Source: Pseudomonas sp. LP_7_YM (GTDB taxonomy: Bacteria > Pseudomonadota > Gammaproteobacteria > Pseudomonadales > Pseudomonadaceae). From it: a stretch of DNA of 64,000 nt. The notes beneath the pieces were generated by a model. It was not told where the DNA came from and made no database searches. It saw only the letters and a list, made by a program, of their open reading frames with translations. The position numbers were made by a program, and so were the translations under genes. The DNA lies in the NCBI RefSeq assembly GCF_004364435.1, contig NZ_SOCT01000007.1, positions 179,703 to 243,702 of the forward strand. Direction: 5' to 3'. Within the stretch, counting starts at the first letter, position 1; the number at the start of each line of letters is the position of its first letter. This document shows positions 17,822-27,764 of the stretch, in pieces.

Positions 17822-18883
17822 CTACTTCCTCGGTTGGACGCCCACCTGTTTCCAGGCCTTTTCGATCGCTTGGGCAACATGGGGTTCGGCGCTGAAACGG
17901 CTTTTGGCATTTTTCAAGGTCAAGGCGGCGAAGTCACTGAACTCGGCAACGTTACTTAGCTGTTTGTCGCACAGCGTGTCGTACCAGACCTGTCCGGCGC
18001 GCTCCCAGGCATTTCCGCCGATGGCCACCGCTGCCAGATAAAACGCCCGGTTGGGGATTCCGGAGTTCAAATGCACACCGCCGTTATCATCCTGGGTCTG
18101 GATGTAATGAGCCATGTCTGCAGGCTGCGGATCCTTGCCCAGTACCGGGTCATCGTACGCCGTGCCCGGCGCCTTCATGGAGCGCAGGGCAACGCCTTTG
18201 ACCTGATCGGTGAGCAATTCAGCACCCACCAGCCAATCGGCTTCTTCGGCGGTCTGCTTGTTAACGTACTGTTTGGTCAGGACGCCAAAGACATCCGACA
18301 TGGACTCGTTCAATGCCCCCGACTGGTGAGCATAAACCAGGCCTGCTTCGCTTTCCGTTACACCGTGGGTCAACTCGTGAGCCACTACATCCAGCGAGCG
18401 GGTGAAGCGCTGGAAGATCTCGCCGTCGCCGTCACCAAAGACCATCTGCTCGCCATTCCAAAAGGCGTTCTGGTAGTCCTTGTCGTAGTGCACCGTGCCC
18501 AGCAGGGCCAAGCCATGGTTGTCGATGGAGTCGCGGCCATAGACCTTCCAGAAGAAATCATGGGTAGCGCCAAGGGCGTCATAAGCTTCGTCAACTGCCG
18601 GGTCGGCGCTGGCTGGCTGTCCTTCGGCCCGCACTTTTTTACCGGGTAGCCGGGTGCCGTGATGAGCGTCGTACACGCTGCGCGTCAATTGGCCTTTTAC
18701 GCCGCCTTTGGCAACGGCAGCCTGTTGCGCCGAAGCTTTGGGTGGGCCGGGGTTACCGCGCAAACTGTTGACGTGACGCAGGGTCACCTCGGCTTTGGCG
18801 CGCTGTGGCTCGCTGCCATTGGCGATCAAGTGTTTGAGAATGTAGGGCGGGATGATACCGCGATAAAGGGTCGTGCCTGACAT
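17822..18883 (-). CDS. Protealysin-type M4 metalloprotease
   Basis: 353 residues. A short protealysin-type propeptide (about 1-45) has the IPPYIL motif at residues 11-16. The thermolysin-fold catalytic domain has the zinc site HELTH at 169-173 and the third ligand in GALNESMSD (Glu193). The later catalytic His is in NGGVHLNSGIPN. There is no signal peptide; protealysins are thought to leave the cell by an unusual route or act inside it. Start 18883 has GGAGG 6 bp upstream; the ATG at 18895 is less likely. The inhibitor emfourin follows in the same operon and probably protects the cell before release. Confidence 0.92.
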   Translation of the reverse strand: MSGTTLYRGIIPPYILKHLIANGSEPQRAKAEVTLRHVNSLRGNPGPPKASAQQAAVAKGGVKGQLTRSVYDAHHGTRLPGKKVRAEGQPASADPAVDEAYDALGATHDFFWKVYGRDSIDNHGLALLGTVHYDKDYQNAFWNGEQMVFGDGDGEIFQRFTRSLDVVAHELTHGVTESEAGLVYAHQSGALNESMSDVFGVLTKQYVNKQTAEEADWLVGAELLTDQVKGVALRSMKAPGTAYDDPVLGKDPQPADMAHYIQTQDDNGGVHLNSGIPNRAFYLAAVAIGGNAWERAGQVWYDTLCDKQLSNVAEFSDFAALTLKNAKSRFSAEPHVAQAIEKAWKQVGVQPRK

Positions 18884-19240
18884 CGATGCCTCCATGACGT
18901 GTGGTACTGCAAAGCCGCCCGTCCAGGCGTTGTAAAGGATGTGAGCCTGATTTGACGATTCGGTTCCCCATCATCGGACGGATGCCAAGTTACCAACGAG
19001 CCTGCGCCCGACACGACGCCGAGCCAACCTTGGGAAGGGAACGATTCATTCACCTGTTGTCCGCTAGATTGGCTGATTTGCACGGCAGGTTGCAGTGGAT
19101 GAAATTCAAAGTCTGCATATCCCGGATGGGGTCCGCGCTGTAAAACCTGTTAAACCTCAGCTCAAAGCCGCCGATAATCTACTGTCTGGAACCCAGGCGC
19201 CGCCTGATGCACCCCGCATCTGTACAAGGAAATTGCATCT

Positions 19241-20737
19241 ATGTCGCCTCGACCCCGGTTTACCGACCATTACCGCAAAGCTGATCGGATCATGTTGGGC
19301 GTCTTGTGGTTATTGCTGGTCTATGCCTTGGGCCTGGCTTTCTGGCACGACACCTGGATACAGGCCATCGTGATAGGGGGCGGCACGACCTTGGCATTGA
19401 CCCTGGCGTATCGCAGCATTGGCGGAAGCCGCGTGATGCGTTGTCTGATCGCCGCTGCCATGATGGTGATGACCGCACTGCACATCAATCAGGCCCAAGG
19501 CGTGATTGAAATTCACTTCGGCATCTTCGCCTTGCTGGCGATTCTTACCTTTTACCGCGACTGGCTGACCATCGTCGTGGCGGCCGTTACGATTGCCTTG
19601 CACCATGTGATCTTTCATATCCTTCAGCTTCAAGGCTTTCCTGTATTCGTAATGCAGCAGCATGGCGGCTGGACCATGGTCGTCGTGCACGCGCTGTATG
19701 TGGTCGCAGAGAGTGCCATTCTGTTGTATTTGAGCGTGCAAAATCAGGCCGATGCCCGCGAGAGCCAGGATTTGCTGGACAAGATGCTCGTCACGGCTTC
19801 CGCTTTTAGTTCGTCCGCCCATGGCAAAGGTAGTGCAGCGCCGCCAGTTTCCCTGGCGCAGCGCTTCGATCAGTTTATTGGGCAGATCGCTGGGCTTGTC
19901 GACGGCGTCGTGCGCGACACCTCCGGCCTTGGAGACCTCAGTCACCAGCTCGCGCAAGCCAGCGATACCCTGGAATCCGGGGCCAAAACCCAGCTGACTG
20001 AAGTGGCGCGCATGAGTATTGCGATTCAGCGCATGGGAGATGCCATGGCGCACATCGCCCAGCAGGTGGATCAGGCCGTGCAGCGCGCCGGCCAGGCCAG
20101 CAGCGAAGTGAATCGTGGCCGTGAAAGCGTTGATCGTGCCCGCCAGGAAATTACCCAGTTGGCCGAACGCATCAATGGCACTGATGTGACGGTGCAAGCG
20201 CTCGCCGGTCAGGCCCAACAGATCGGGAAAGTGCTGGATGTCATCGGCAGCATTGCGCAGCAGACCAATTTATTGGCGTTGAACGCTGCCATCGAGGCCG
20301 CCCGCGCGGGTGAGCAGGGCAGGGGGTTTGCCGTGGTCGCCGACGAGGTTCGTAACCTGGCCCAGCGTACAGCGGTGTCGACTCAGGAAATACAAACGAT
20401 CATCCAGGATCTGCAGCAGGGCAGCCACCAGGCCGCCACAGCCATGCACGATAGCCGCGAAAGCGTCATCCGTTGCGTCGAAAACAGTCAGCTCGCCTCA
20501 CAAGCCCTGCATGCGGTCGGCGAAGACATCCAGCATATCGATCAGATCAACGGGCTGATTGCCGCAACTACAACCGAGCAATCAGCTGCGAGCGCAGAGA
20601 TCGCCGAGCAATTGCGCGCCTTGCAGGGTATTGCCGAGCGTACCGCGAGCAATGTTGACGTGCTGGCGCAGAGCAGTCAGCGACTTCCTCCATTGGCCAT
20701 GCGCCTGGAAGCCCTAGGTCAGACGTTTCAGCGTTAG
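19241..20737 (+). CDS. Chemoreceptor with multi-span membrane N-terminus
   Basis: A methyl-accepting protein of 498 residues whose first 180 residues hold about six membrane helices and almost no periplasmic loop, instead of a normal ligand domain. A His-rich pair of helices (IALHHVIFHI at about 113-128) lies in the membrane part. The C-terminal signalling coil is complete, with the tip QQTNLLALNAAIEAARAGEQ followed by GRGFAVVADEVRNLA. Receptors of this build may sense membrane state or small molecules within the membrane (inference). It stands alone, divergent from the protealysin operon. Start ATG at 19241. Confidence 0.88.
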   Translation: MSPRPRFTDHYRKADRIMLGVLWLLLVYALGLAFWHDTWIQAIVIGGGTTLALTLAYRSIGGSRVMRCLIAAAMMVMTALHINQAQGVIEIHFGIFALLAILTFYRDWLTIVVAAVTIALHHVIFHILQLQGFPVFVMQQHGGWTMVVVHALYVVAESAILLYLSVQNQADARESQDLLDKMLVTASAFSSSAHGKGSAAPPVSLAQRFDQFIGQIAGLVDGVVRDTSGLGDLSHQLAQASDTLESGAKTQLTEVARMSIAIQRMGDAMAHIAQQVDQAVQRAGQASSEVNRGRESVDRARQEITQLAERINGTDVTVQALAGQAQQIGKVLDVIGSIAQQTNLLALNAAIEAARAGEQGRGFAVVADEVRNLAQRTAVSTQEIQTIIQDLQQGSHQAATAMHDSRESVIRCVENSQLASQALHAVGEDIQHIDQINGLIAATTTEQSAASAEIAEQLRALQGIAERTASNVDVLAQSSQRLPPLAMRLEALGQTFQR

Positions 20738-20906
20738 CGGCTGAAGATTCACGCAGTACCCCATCGATGCAGCCAATCGGCGCGCGCGGAAAGCTCCCTG
20801 CGAATGGCATTGCCCTTATTCGACCACCCTTGATGTCGCCTGGGAGCGTTCCATTGCTCAGGCAGCAAGGGCGGGCGAATCACATCAATACGTCTGCTCG
20901 GTAAAA

Positions 20907-21437
20907 TCAGCTCTGGCAGAAGCGAATGCGATTGCCGAATGGATCGTAAACTTCCAGAACTTGCCCCCATTCTTGCTGAACAATATCGGGACGTCCGTAT
21001 CCGTAGCGTTTTTCGCGTAACTCATCGCGAAGCATTTCGATGTTCTGCATCGGAACAAACAGCGTTGAACCTGGGCTCGCGTCGCCGTGGTGTTCGGATA
21101 AGTGCAACTGCAGCCCGTTGCGCATGACCCCTAGATACAGGGGGAGCGTCGGTTCGAATCGATGCTCGAATTCGACCTTGAAACCCAGGAAATCAACGTA
21201 GAATTCGCAGGCTTTGGCCTCATCGAAGATACGCAGGATCGGAATTGATTTATCGAATGTAATGGCGGGTAGAGCGCTTTCATCTGCAAGCATCGCTGAG
21301 GCGGTGTTCCAGTCTTTATAGCCCAGCTGTTGCGCGACCAGTTCGAGTGCCGTGGAGTGGGAGACCTCCTGATGGTGCTTGCCCAATGAAACACGCAGGT
21401 GCTTGGCCATCTGCTTGGCTTTCTGGATTGAAATCAT
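20907..21437 (-). CDS. Glyoxalase/VOC superfamily protein
   Basis: 176 residues. A small helical N-terminal part (about 1-60) has the pattern HxEVSHSTALELVAQQLGYKDWNTA, also seen ahead of other VOC proteins. It is followed by a VOC fold with SIPILRIFDEAKACEFYVDFLG, the loop LHLSEHHGDASPG and the closing VYDPFGNRIRFCQS. Members include bleomycin-binding proteins and dioxygenases; the His and Glu positions would allow metal binding. Start 21437 has AAGGAG 5-6 bp upstream. No partner gene is near. Substrate unknown. Confidence 0.82.
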   Translation of the reverse strand: MISIQKAKQMAKHLRVSLGKHHQEVSHSTALELVAQQLGYKDWNTASAMLADESALPAITFDKSIPILRIFDEAKACEFYVDFLGFKVEFEHRFEPTLPLYLGVMRNGLQLHLSEHHGDASPGSTLFVPMQNIEMLRDELREKRYGYGRPDIVQQEWGQVLEVYDPFGNRIRFCQS

Positions 21438-22020
21438 TACTTCTCCTTGAGTCGAAGCGTTCTGGTGCTCGCGTTGCCAAACCTCGACTATCAAGAGAGA
21501 TGCGACAGGATGGGGGAAAATATGCTTTCACCTTCCCTTCGGGAGCGAGCGGCGGGCAGCATCGGCCTGCGCGGATACTACGCATCCGCCCACTTGATGA
21601 AAGTTGTAACCGGCAGCTTGTCTGAAACCCCTGCATCAGGAACCAGCCGGGCTAGTCGGACTAAGTGAGTAAGGATAATTGGGGTTATTGTATTGTGCTC
21701 ACAGGTCTTGGAGCGCGTACCCATGCTTCAACTGTCAGGATTGCCCCATCTTATGGCGAGACTAATGAGTAATTAAGCGTGCAGGGCGGGATGATTTGAG
21801 GTTCAATCGCCAGCGCTCCAATTGGGCGGCGCCCCTCAAGCAGCGGGTAATTGCCAGCCCCCTGTTTGATTTGCGATGCACCGAGTGCTCAATGAGGCTG
21901 GGGCGCGCTGCTGAAAGTACGTTCAAAATTCGTGGCTGCGAAAATCAATTTTTGTGGGGCGTTGTCCCGGCAAGGTTCGAAGTTTGCATCAATATTTGTT
22001 TTATATAAGGCTGGACTAAC
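21438..22020. other. Geneless region between the VOC gene and inaA
   Basis: About 580 bp without a supported gene. The last 60 bp before inaA are AT-rich (TTTGTTTTATATAAGG) and probably contain its promoter and ribosome site. I see no clear operator or terminator. Confidence 0.3.
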
Positions 22021-22701
22021 ATGAAGCGCGTGACCGACGAAGATTTTGACCGTTGGTGGAATACCGAAGGGCCTTGGGTTGAGGAGCCAAACTATCGTCG
22101 TAAAGGCATGAGTGGCGTTCAGAGAGTCACTCATGATGGCGTCACTGTTTACGTAAAACGTCAGACCGGGCATACGTTCCGTAGTCTTCGCTACCCCATG
22201 GGCAGACCCACCGTTCTACGTGAAGGTGCAGCGCTTTCGCGACTGGATCAGCTAGGGGTATTGGCACCTAAACCTATCTATTTCGGTGCACGTAAAATCG
22301 GCGGCACCTGGCACGGTCTGCTGGTCACCCATGAATTGCAGGGATATCAGGACCTGGATACGTGGTATGCCGAGCAAGCAGCGGCACAACTGACCGAACA
22401 AGATCATCTGGCTATTCTGCAGAACCTGGCAGTCTTGCTCGCGAAGATGCATCACGCCCGTCAACAGCATGGCTGCATGCGATCCAAGCACATCTTTATC
22501 AATTCCGGGAACGCCGAGGATGGCAGTCAATTCAGTCTGGCGTTATTGGACCTGGAAAAATCGCGGCCAAGAAAGACAGCGTTAAATGCCGCGCGTCACG
22601 ATATCCCCCAGCTTCGCAGGCATTCGCCGTGGAGCGATGCGCATTGGGCTTACTTTCTAGAGCTGTATGAGAAAAAGCTGGGACGGCAAATCGGCGCTTA
22701 A
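22021..22701 (+). CDS. inaA: InaA family kinase-like protein
   Basis: 226 residues of the Kdo/WaaP lipopolysaccharide-kinase-like fold. The front has the ATP-binding style sequence GVTVYVKRQTGHTFRS, then REGAALSRLDQLGVLAPKPIYFG. The catalytic region is HGCMRSKHIFIN, and LALLDLEKSRPR supplies the metal-binding Asp. In E. coli inaA is induced by weak acids. Its substrate is not known; the fold suggests phosphorylation of a lipid or small molecule on the inside of the membrane. Start ATG 22021, after an AT-rich leader. Confidence 0.88.
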   Translation: MKRVTDEDFDRWWNTEGPWVEEPNYRRKGMSGVQRVTHDGVTVYVKRQTGHTFRSLRYPMGRPTVLREGAALSRLDQLGVLAPKPIYFGARKIGGTWHGLLVTHELQGYQDLDTWYAEQAAAQLTEQDHLAILQNLAVLLAKMHHARQQHGCMRSKHIFINSGNAEDGSQFSLALLDLEKSRPRKTALNAARHDIPQLRRHSPWSDAHWAYFLELYEKKLGRQIGA

Positions 22702-22871
22702 GACGCTGGTCGCTCAGGCAGGGCCAAAGCCGGTAGGGAATCAGGCATAGCGTATATACGGCGGATGATTACCGGGTTGCTGCCTTATGGCCATGCGCGC
22801 TCTTGATCATTTCAATGGCCGGTAAGACGTTTACGGCAGACGGGGTGGCAAACACCCCGTAGCCTGACCAC

Positions 22872-23504
22872 TCATCTCCCGGACACCAGTGCCATGCGGC
22901 AAGCCAATCCAACGAACACCGCCCCCAATACTTGATTCAGGCGCTTGGCAATCCGAGCGTTGGCAGCCAGCGTGATCCCTATTTTGCTCGCTAACAGAAT
23001 CACCGATCCATTCACGAGCAAGCCGATGAAGTTCAAGATGGTCGCAAATACAAGCATCTGAGCGACTATCGAACCTTTCGCGGGATCAACAAACTGCGGA
23101 AACAGCGACAGGACAAAAAGTGCCATTTTTGGGTTCAGCAGATTGGTTATCACTCCCTGCTTGAAAATACTCGGCAAAGGCGTAGACGCGAGGGTTGCAT
23201 CGGCTTGCAGAGCAGAGGCAGTGGCGTTGAATGCTTTCCAGGCAAGGAATGCCAGATACGCAGCACCGGCAAACCGGACGGCGTCGTATGCAGCAGGGAC
23301 ATTGATCAACAATTGTGAAAGCCCCAAAGCAGCAGCGAAGGCGTGACAGTAGGTGCCTGCCTGAATACCTGCCAGAGAAACGAAACCCGAGGCCCGGCCC
23401 TGGCTTATGCTCCGGGAAGCGATCAGTAACATATCAGGGCCCGGCGTCAGTGTAAGCGCCAGACAAGCGCCCGCGAAAAGTGCTGCTACAGAGAGATTAA
23501 TCAT
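22872..23504 (-). CDS. LysE/RhtB family exporter
   Basis: 210 residues with five or six membrane helices. The family signature LTLTPGPDMLLIASRSISQG lies at about residues 17-36 and NLLNPKMALFVLSLFPQF at about 121-138. Proteins of this family export amino acids such as threonine, homoserine or leucine; the substrate here is unknown. It is a single gene, divergent from cobF. Confidence 0.92.
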   Translation of the reverse strand: MINLSVAALFAGACLALTLTPGPDMLLIASRSISQGRASGFVSLAGIQAGTYCHAFAAALGLSQLLINVPAAYDAVRFAGAAYLAFLAWKAFNATASALQADATLASTPLPSIFKQGVITNLLNPKMALFVLSLFPQFVDPAKGSIVAQMLVFATILNFIGLLVNGSVILLASKIGITLAANARIAKRLNQVLGAVFVGLACRMALVSGR

Positions 23505-23705
23505 TTATGCCCTTGCATCACGTTGGGTTTGCGGTATGGATGATCACGCAGTGTAATGTACGGCGTTTCCTTCCTCGTTCCAGACGAACAGCAGTCTCTT
23601 AGCCCATGGGAAAGCGCAGTTTAAGCATCCATATGGTTTTTCGGTAAGTCCCCGGTAGAAGCATTTGGATATGATTCATCCACCCCAATCGCCCGGAGTG
23701 CTCCG

Positions 23706-24479
23706 ATGAAAAAAATCCTGGTCATCGGTATCGGCGCAGGGAATCCCGAGTACATCACCGTGCAGGCAGTCAAGGCACTGAATCGGGTGGATGTGTTCTT
23801 CCTCATGGACAAAGGCGTGAGCAAGGAAAAGCTCAACCACCTGCGCCGGGAAATCTGCAAGCGCTACATCACTGACCGCAATTACCGGATCGTTGAAGCG
23901 ACCACGCCTGAGCGGCAAGGAGAAGGGCTTGGCTATTTAAAAGCAGTGGACAACCTGAACGCCGAAAAGCAGCACGTCTTCGAGCGGTTGATTGCTGAAG
24001 AACTCGATGACGGAGATTGTGGCGCTTTTCTGGTCTGGGGTGATCCGTCGCTCTATGACAGCACCATTCGCATACTCAACGCGATTATCAAGGCCGGTCA
24101 GCACGTCATTGAGTACGAGGTCATTCCCGGCATTACCAGCGTTCAGGCACTGACGGCACAACATAAAGTGCCCCTTAACAATATTGGCCACTCGGTCGAG
24201 ATCACCACGGGTAGACGACTTGCTCGAGGCTTTCCAGATAATGTCGACAGTCTGGTGGTGATGCTGGACGCTGAAAATGCCTACAAGGCGCTGGCTGATC
24301 AGGCTGTCGAGATCTTTTGGGGGGCCTACCTGGGGACGCCCGATGAGATTTTGATTTCGGGGAAGTTAAGTGAAGTTGCCGACGAGATCGAGCGCGTGCG
24401 CAATGCCGCTCGTGAGGCGAATGGCTGGATCATGGACACGTATTTGCTCAAACGCGGTGTACAGGATGAGTCCGAATAA
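23706..24479 (+). CDS. cobF: Precorrin-6A synthase (deacetylating)
   Basis: 257 residues of the SAM-dependent tetrapyrrole methylase family. CobF methylates precorrin-5 at C1 and releases acetate in aerobic cobalamin synthesis. Features are the N-terminal GIGAGNPEYITVQAV, the glycine loop VWGDPSLYDST, EVIPGITSVQAL and the C-terminal WGAYLGTPDEILISG. In Pseudomonas cobF often sits away from the main cob cluster, as here. Start ATG 23706. Confidence 0.94.
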   Translation: MKKILVIGIGAGNPEYITVQAVKALNRVDVFFLMDKGVSKEKLNHLRREICKRYITDRNYRIVEATTPERQGEGLGYLKAVDNLNAEKQHVFERLIAEELDDGDCGAFLVWGDPSLYDSTIRILNAIIKAGQHVIEYEVIPGITSVQALTAQHKVPLNNIGHSVEITTGRRLARGFPDNVDSLVVMLDAENAYKALADQAVEIFWGAYLGTPDEILISGKLSEVADEIERVRNAAREANGWIMDTYLLKRGVQDESE

Positions 24480-24611
24480 CCGTGCTGATAAATCGCTGAG
24501 ATCGCCAGGGTTCCAGGCCGGCCTGGTTGTTGTGCAGGTGCACCGGCTGGCCAATGAGCCCGGCCATTTCAAATGGCTCGGCCTTTTCATTGAGGCCATA
24601 GGAAACGGTTT

Positions 24612-24974
24612 TCAATGCAAAGGTGCAAGCTTGATGCATATCGAATGCAGCTGATCAATGTTGAACGGCTTGGGCAGCCAGAACACGCTCTGATCAGCAA
24701 TGTCTTCCGAGGCGGAGTGAAAACCCGAGGCAACAATGACCGGCATCTGCGGCTGAACGTCCAGAACACGCCTGATCAGTTCCACACCGTCTATCTTTCC
24801 GGGCATGTTCAGATCCGTGATCAGCAGGCGCGGTGGGTAGTTGCAATCTCGAATGAAGCACCAGGCCTCGTCCGCATCGTGAAAGGGGCGAACTTTGTAC
24901 CCGTACATCTCCAGCACGTCGACCACCAGCTCGAGAATCAGCTGCTCGTCCTCAACAACGATGATCGAATCCAT
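24612..24974 (-). CDS. Single-domain response regulator
   Basis: 120 residues made up of one receiver domain. The acidic pocket is VVEDEQ (residues 6-11). The phospho-acceptor Asp is in LLITDLNMPG (about 54), the switch Ser/Thr position in VIVASGF and the conserved Lys in LPKPF. It has no output domain, so it acts through protein partners, as CheY- or FixJ-type adaptors do. A histidine kinase is not in the window; the nearest signalling gene is the chemoreceptor 245 bp upstream in the same direction. Confidence 0.92.
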   Translation of the reverse strand: MDSIIVVEDEQLILELVVDVLEMYGYKVRPFHDADEAWCFIRDCNYPPRLLITDLNMPGKIDGVELIRRVLDVQPQMPVIVASGFHSASEDIADQSVFWLPKPFNIDQLHSICIKLAPLH

Positions 24975-25219
24975 ACTCTGTCTTCCTTAGGCATTTTTTA
25001 TACGACAGGGTGGGGGCCTCCAGATTCCAAGTATTAAATGCAGTTCGTCGGCAATTATCAGCACAGTTGAGCTTCATGAGCGACAGCGCTGGCAGGTAGC
25101 CGCTCGGTTGCAGTAACACACTGCAGTTTGCACGCCCGCCCAAAGCAGCCTTTCGCCGCTTTGGGCGCCAGGCTGCTCTGCGATTTTGCACCGCGTTAAT
25201 ATCGCGCGGCGTCGCATGG

Positions 25220-27109
25220 CTAGATGCGGAAGCTGCCCACCAGCTGCTTTAAACGCGAGGATTGTTGTTCCAGGTCGGTACAGGCACGCAAGGTCGCCTG
25301 CAGGTTTTCCACGCCCTCCTGGTTCAGTGTGTTGATCTCGGTGATGTCCATATTGATGGCTTCAACGACCGCGGTCTGCTCCTCGGTCGCGGTTGCAACG
25401 GACTGATTCATCCCGTCGATCTCGCCGATGCGTGCCGTAACGCTTTCCAGGCTGCCACCTGCGCGGTTGGCGATGCTCACGCTTTCGTTACTTTCGCGCT
25501 GGCTCTCGTTCATGATCGCCACCGCTTCGCGGGCACCCAACTGCAGCTCTTCGATCATTCTTTGCACCTGGCTTGCCGACTCCTGCGTACGATGGGCCAG
25601 ACTGCGCACTTCATCCGCAACCACGGCAAAGCCGCGTCCCGCTTCACCCGCACGGGCTGCTTCAATAGCCGCGTTGAGCGCCAGCAGATTGGTCTGCTGG
25701 GAAATGCCCGTGATCACTTCAAGAATCTGGCCGATGTTCGCCGTTTTGGTATTCAGCTGTTCGATCTGTTCACTCGCGCCGCTGATCCGGGTGGACAAAC
25801 GGTTCATGGCCTGAATGTTCAGCCCGACCACTTCCTGCCCGTCAAAAGCGAGACTGCGCGCATCGCTGGAATGACCGGAGGCACGGGCGGCGTTTTGTGC
25901 GATCTCCTGAGCGGCTGCGCCCAATTGGTTGATCGCAGCCGCCACGCTGTTTGTACGGTTGGCCTGCTGGTCCGAGTTGAGCATCGATGAGTTGGAGGCA
26001 CTCACGACCCTGAGCGCGACTTCGTTGAGCTGCACGGTGGAGGAGGCGACTTCACGCATCGATTGGTGAATGCGTTCGACGAACAGGTTGAAGCCATTGC
26101 CGAGATAGCCGAACTCGTCCTGGCTCTGAATCTCCAGGCGCTTGGTCAGGTCGCCTTCACCTGCAGCGATATCGTGCATGGCTTTGCCCATCAGGTTCAA
26201 AGGGCGCATCAGGAAGCTCAGGAGCATGCCGAGCAGAATAATGATCAACACCACGGCAATAATGGTCGCGATGATGGCCGAGTTGCGGAATTGACTCAGC
26301 ATTCCGTAGGCTTTGGCCTTGTCTACCGCCACACCGACGTACCAGTTGACGGAGGGCAGACCATCGACCTGGGCGAAGGTGAGGATCTGGGTTTTGCCAG
26401 CCAGCGTACTTTCACTGATGTCCCTGGAGAGCTTGGGGGTGTCGGTTGGATAGACCTCGGCCAGGGTTTTCATCACCAGCGAAGTGTCCGGGTGCACCAG
26501 AATACGGCCACTGGCGTCGACCAGAAACGCGTAGCCGTCGCCTTGTACGCGCAGCGAACTGATCATGTTGACAAGTGTTTCCAGACTCAGATCGCCACCC
26601 ACCACGCCCTGCTGCCCGGTGACGTTTTTGACGGGGGTTGCGATGGTAACGATCAGCCCTTTGGTCACGGCATCAAGATAGGGTTCGGTGAGCGTGGTCT
26701 TTGCGGCGCTGATCGCGCCCTTGTACCAGGGCCGGGTGCGCGGGTCATAGCCGGCCGGCATTTCATCAGGCGGCTGCGTGAGGAAAGAGCCATCACTCTG
26801 ACCCAGAGAAAGGGTCATGAAGTTGGCCAACAGGGTCTTTTGCTTAAGTACGAGGGTTTGCCCATCGGCAGTTGGCGCCGACCCGAGAGCCTCCGCGGCG
26901 CTCTCTACCAGCAGGATCTTGCCGGACAGCCAGCTCTGAATGTTGCCTGCGGTGCCTTTGCTCGTCTCTCTCAAGCTTTCTTTTAGCTGGGTTGTCGTAG
27001 CATTTCGTTGGAGGTAGTTGCTGTAAAGCGTAAATAGCGTGAACGCAGCAATAACGACGAGGGAGGCTGCTAGAAGTATCTTGTGGCTGAATTTCAATGA
27101 TCTGGTCAT
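25220..27109 (-). CDS. Amino-acid chemoreceptor, PctA/B/C type (dCache)
   Basis: 629 residues. Membrane helix 1 (about 10-30) is followed by a periplasmic dCache domain (about 35-275), membrane helix 2 (about 280-300), HAMP and the signalling coil, with tip QQTNLLALNAAIEAARAGEA then GRGFAVVADEVRSLA. In the sensor, YDPRTRPWYKGA, then EPYLDA and GGDLS, match the amino-acid-binding motif (Tyr, Arg, Trp-Tyr, Tyr-Asp, Asp) of PctA-like receptors. It is thus predicted to bind free L-amino acids. Single gene; the ATG at 27109 gives a normal short cytosolic head. Confidence 0.92.
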   Translation of the reverse strand: MTRSLKFSHKILLAASLVVIAAFTLFTLYSNYLQRNATTTQLKESLRETSKGTAGNIQSWLSGKILLVESAAEALGSAPTADGQTLVLKQKTLLANFMTLSLGQSDGSFLTQPPDEMPAGYDPRTRPWYKGAISAAKTTLTEPYLDAVTKGLIVTIATPVKNVTGQQGVVGGDLSLETLVNMISSLRVQGDGYAFLVDASGRILVHPDTSLVMKTLAEVYPTDTPKLSRDISESTLAGKTQILTFAQVDGLPSVNWYVGVAVDKAKAYGMLSQFRNSAIIATIIAVVLIIILLGMLLSFLMRPLNLMGKAMHDIAAGEGDLTKRLEIQSQDEFGYLGNGFNLFVERIHQSMREVASSTVQLNEVALRVVSASNSSMLNSDQQANRTNSVAAAINQLGAAAQEIAQNAARASGHSSDARSLAFDGQEVVGLNIQAMNRLSTRISGASEQIEQLNTKTANIGQILEVITGISQQTNLLALNAAIEAARAGEAGRGFAVVADEVRSLAHRTQESASQVQRMIEELQLGAREAVAIMNESQRESNESVSIANRAGGSLESVTARIGEIDGMNQSVATATEEQTAVVEAINMDITEINTLNQEGVENLQATLRACTDLEQQSSRLKQLVGSFRI

Positions 27110-27423
27110 AGCCGATGATGTTCCCCGTGGTTGCTTCGGATGAGAGCGGATTTTTGCGTTCGCTCACCGGGATATCGGCGGGGCGCGAAGTCGGTTTAAC
27201 GGCTTGGCAATAAAACTGTATTCAAATGGATGGTTTCAGACCGCCGGTCATATCCGTGGTGTCAGTGGCCTCAGAATAAATGCACCGTGCCTGCCGGCGC
27301 ACTTGAAGATTGAACGTGGCTGCTCCAGGGCGGCCACCTGTGGCATATGAGCGTTAGCTCGAGTGGCTGTAAAACAGCGCGTAGGACTCGATTCCGTCAT
27401 TGGGCTCTTTAGTGCAGGCCAAG

Positions 27424-27541
27424 CTAGATGCGTGCGGTCGGGCCGCCTTGAGTCGTGGCACCCAGGGCGCCGGAGATTTCCGCGGCTTGGGCGTTGATGG
27501 CCAGGCAGGACAGCAGAACGCAGCGATCAGTAGTTTTTCAT
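27424..27541 (-). pseudogene. Remnant of a small secreted or outer-membrane protein
   Basis: An ATG at 27541 with CCTCC upstream starts a signal-peptide-like sequence that is spread over two frames: KLLIAA in one and LLSCLAINAQAAEISGALGA followed by TTQGGPTARI in the next. It ends at TAG 27424-27426. The AQAAEISGALGATT style recalls the start of YfaZ-like outer-membrane proteins. Only the first 40 residues remain. The rest of 27110-27764 holds nothing else I can support. Confidence 0.35.
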
Positions 27542-27764
27542 TTATTGAGGAGGCTATTGGAGATCGATAGGGGCGGTTATTCCGCGCGTGAGTAGGGCAG
27601 ATGGCTATTAAACATGGTTCAAAGATTTTTCCGGCTTGCGAAAGCGGGAGGCCTTCGATCGTTCGCCATGGACCTGGCTGAGGGGATGACTGACGTCGAT
27701 CAAGCGCAACGGGCGTGGCTGGAATAAGATACACCTCAATTTTTTGTATCAAGGGGTTTGAACA

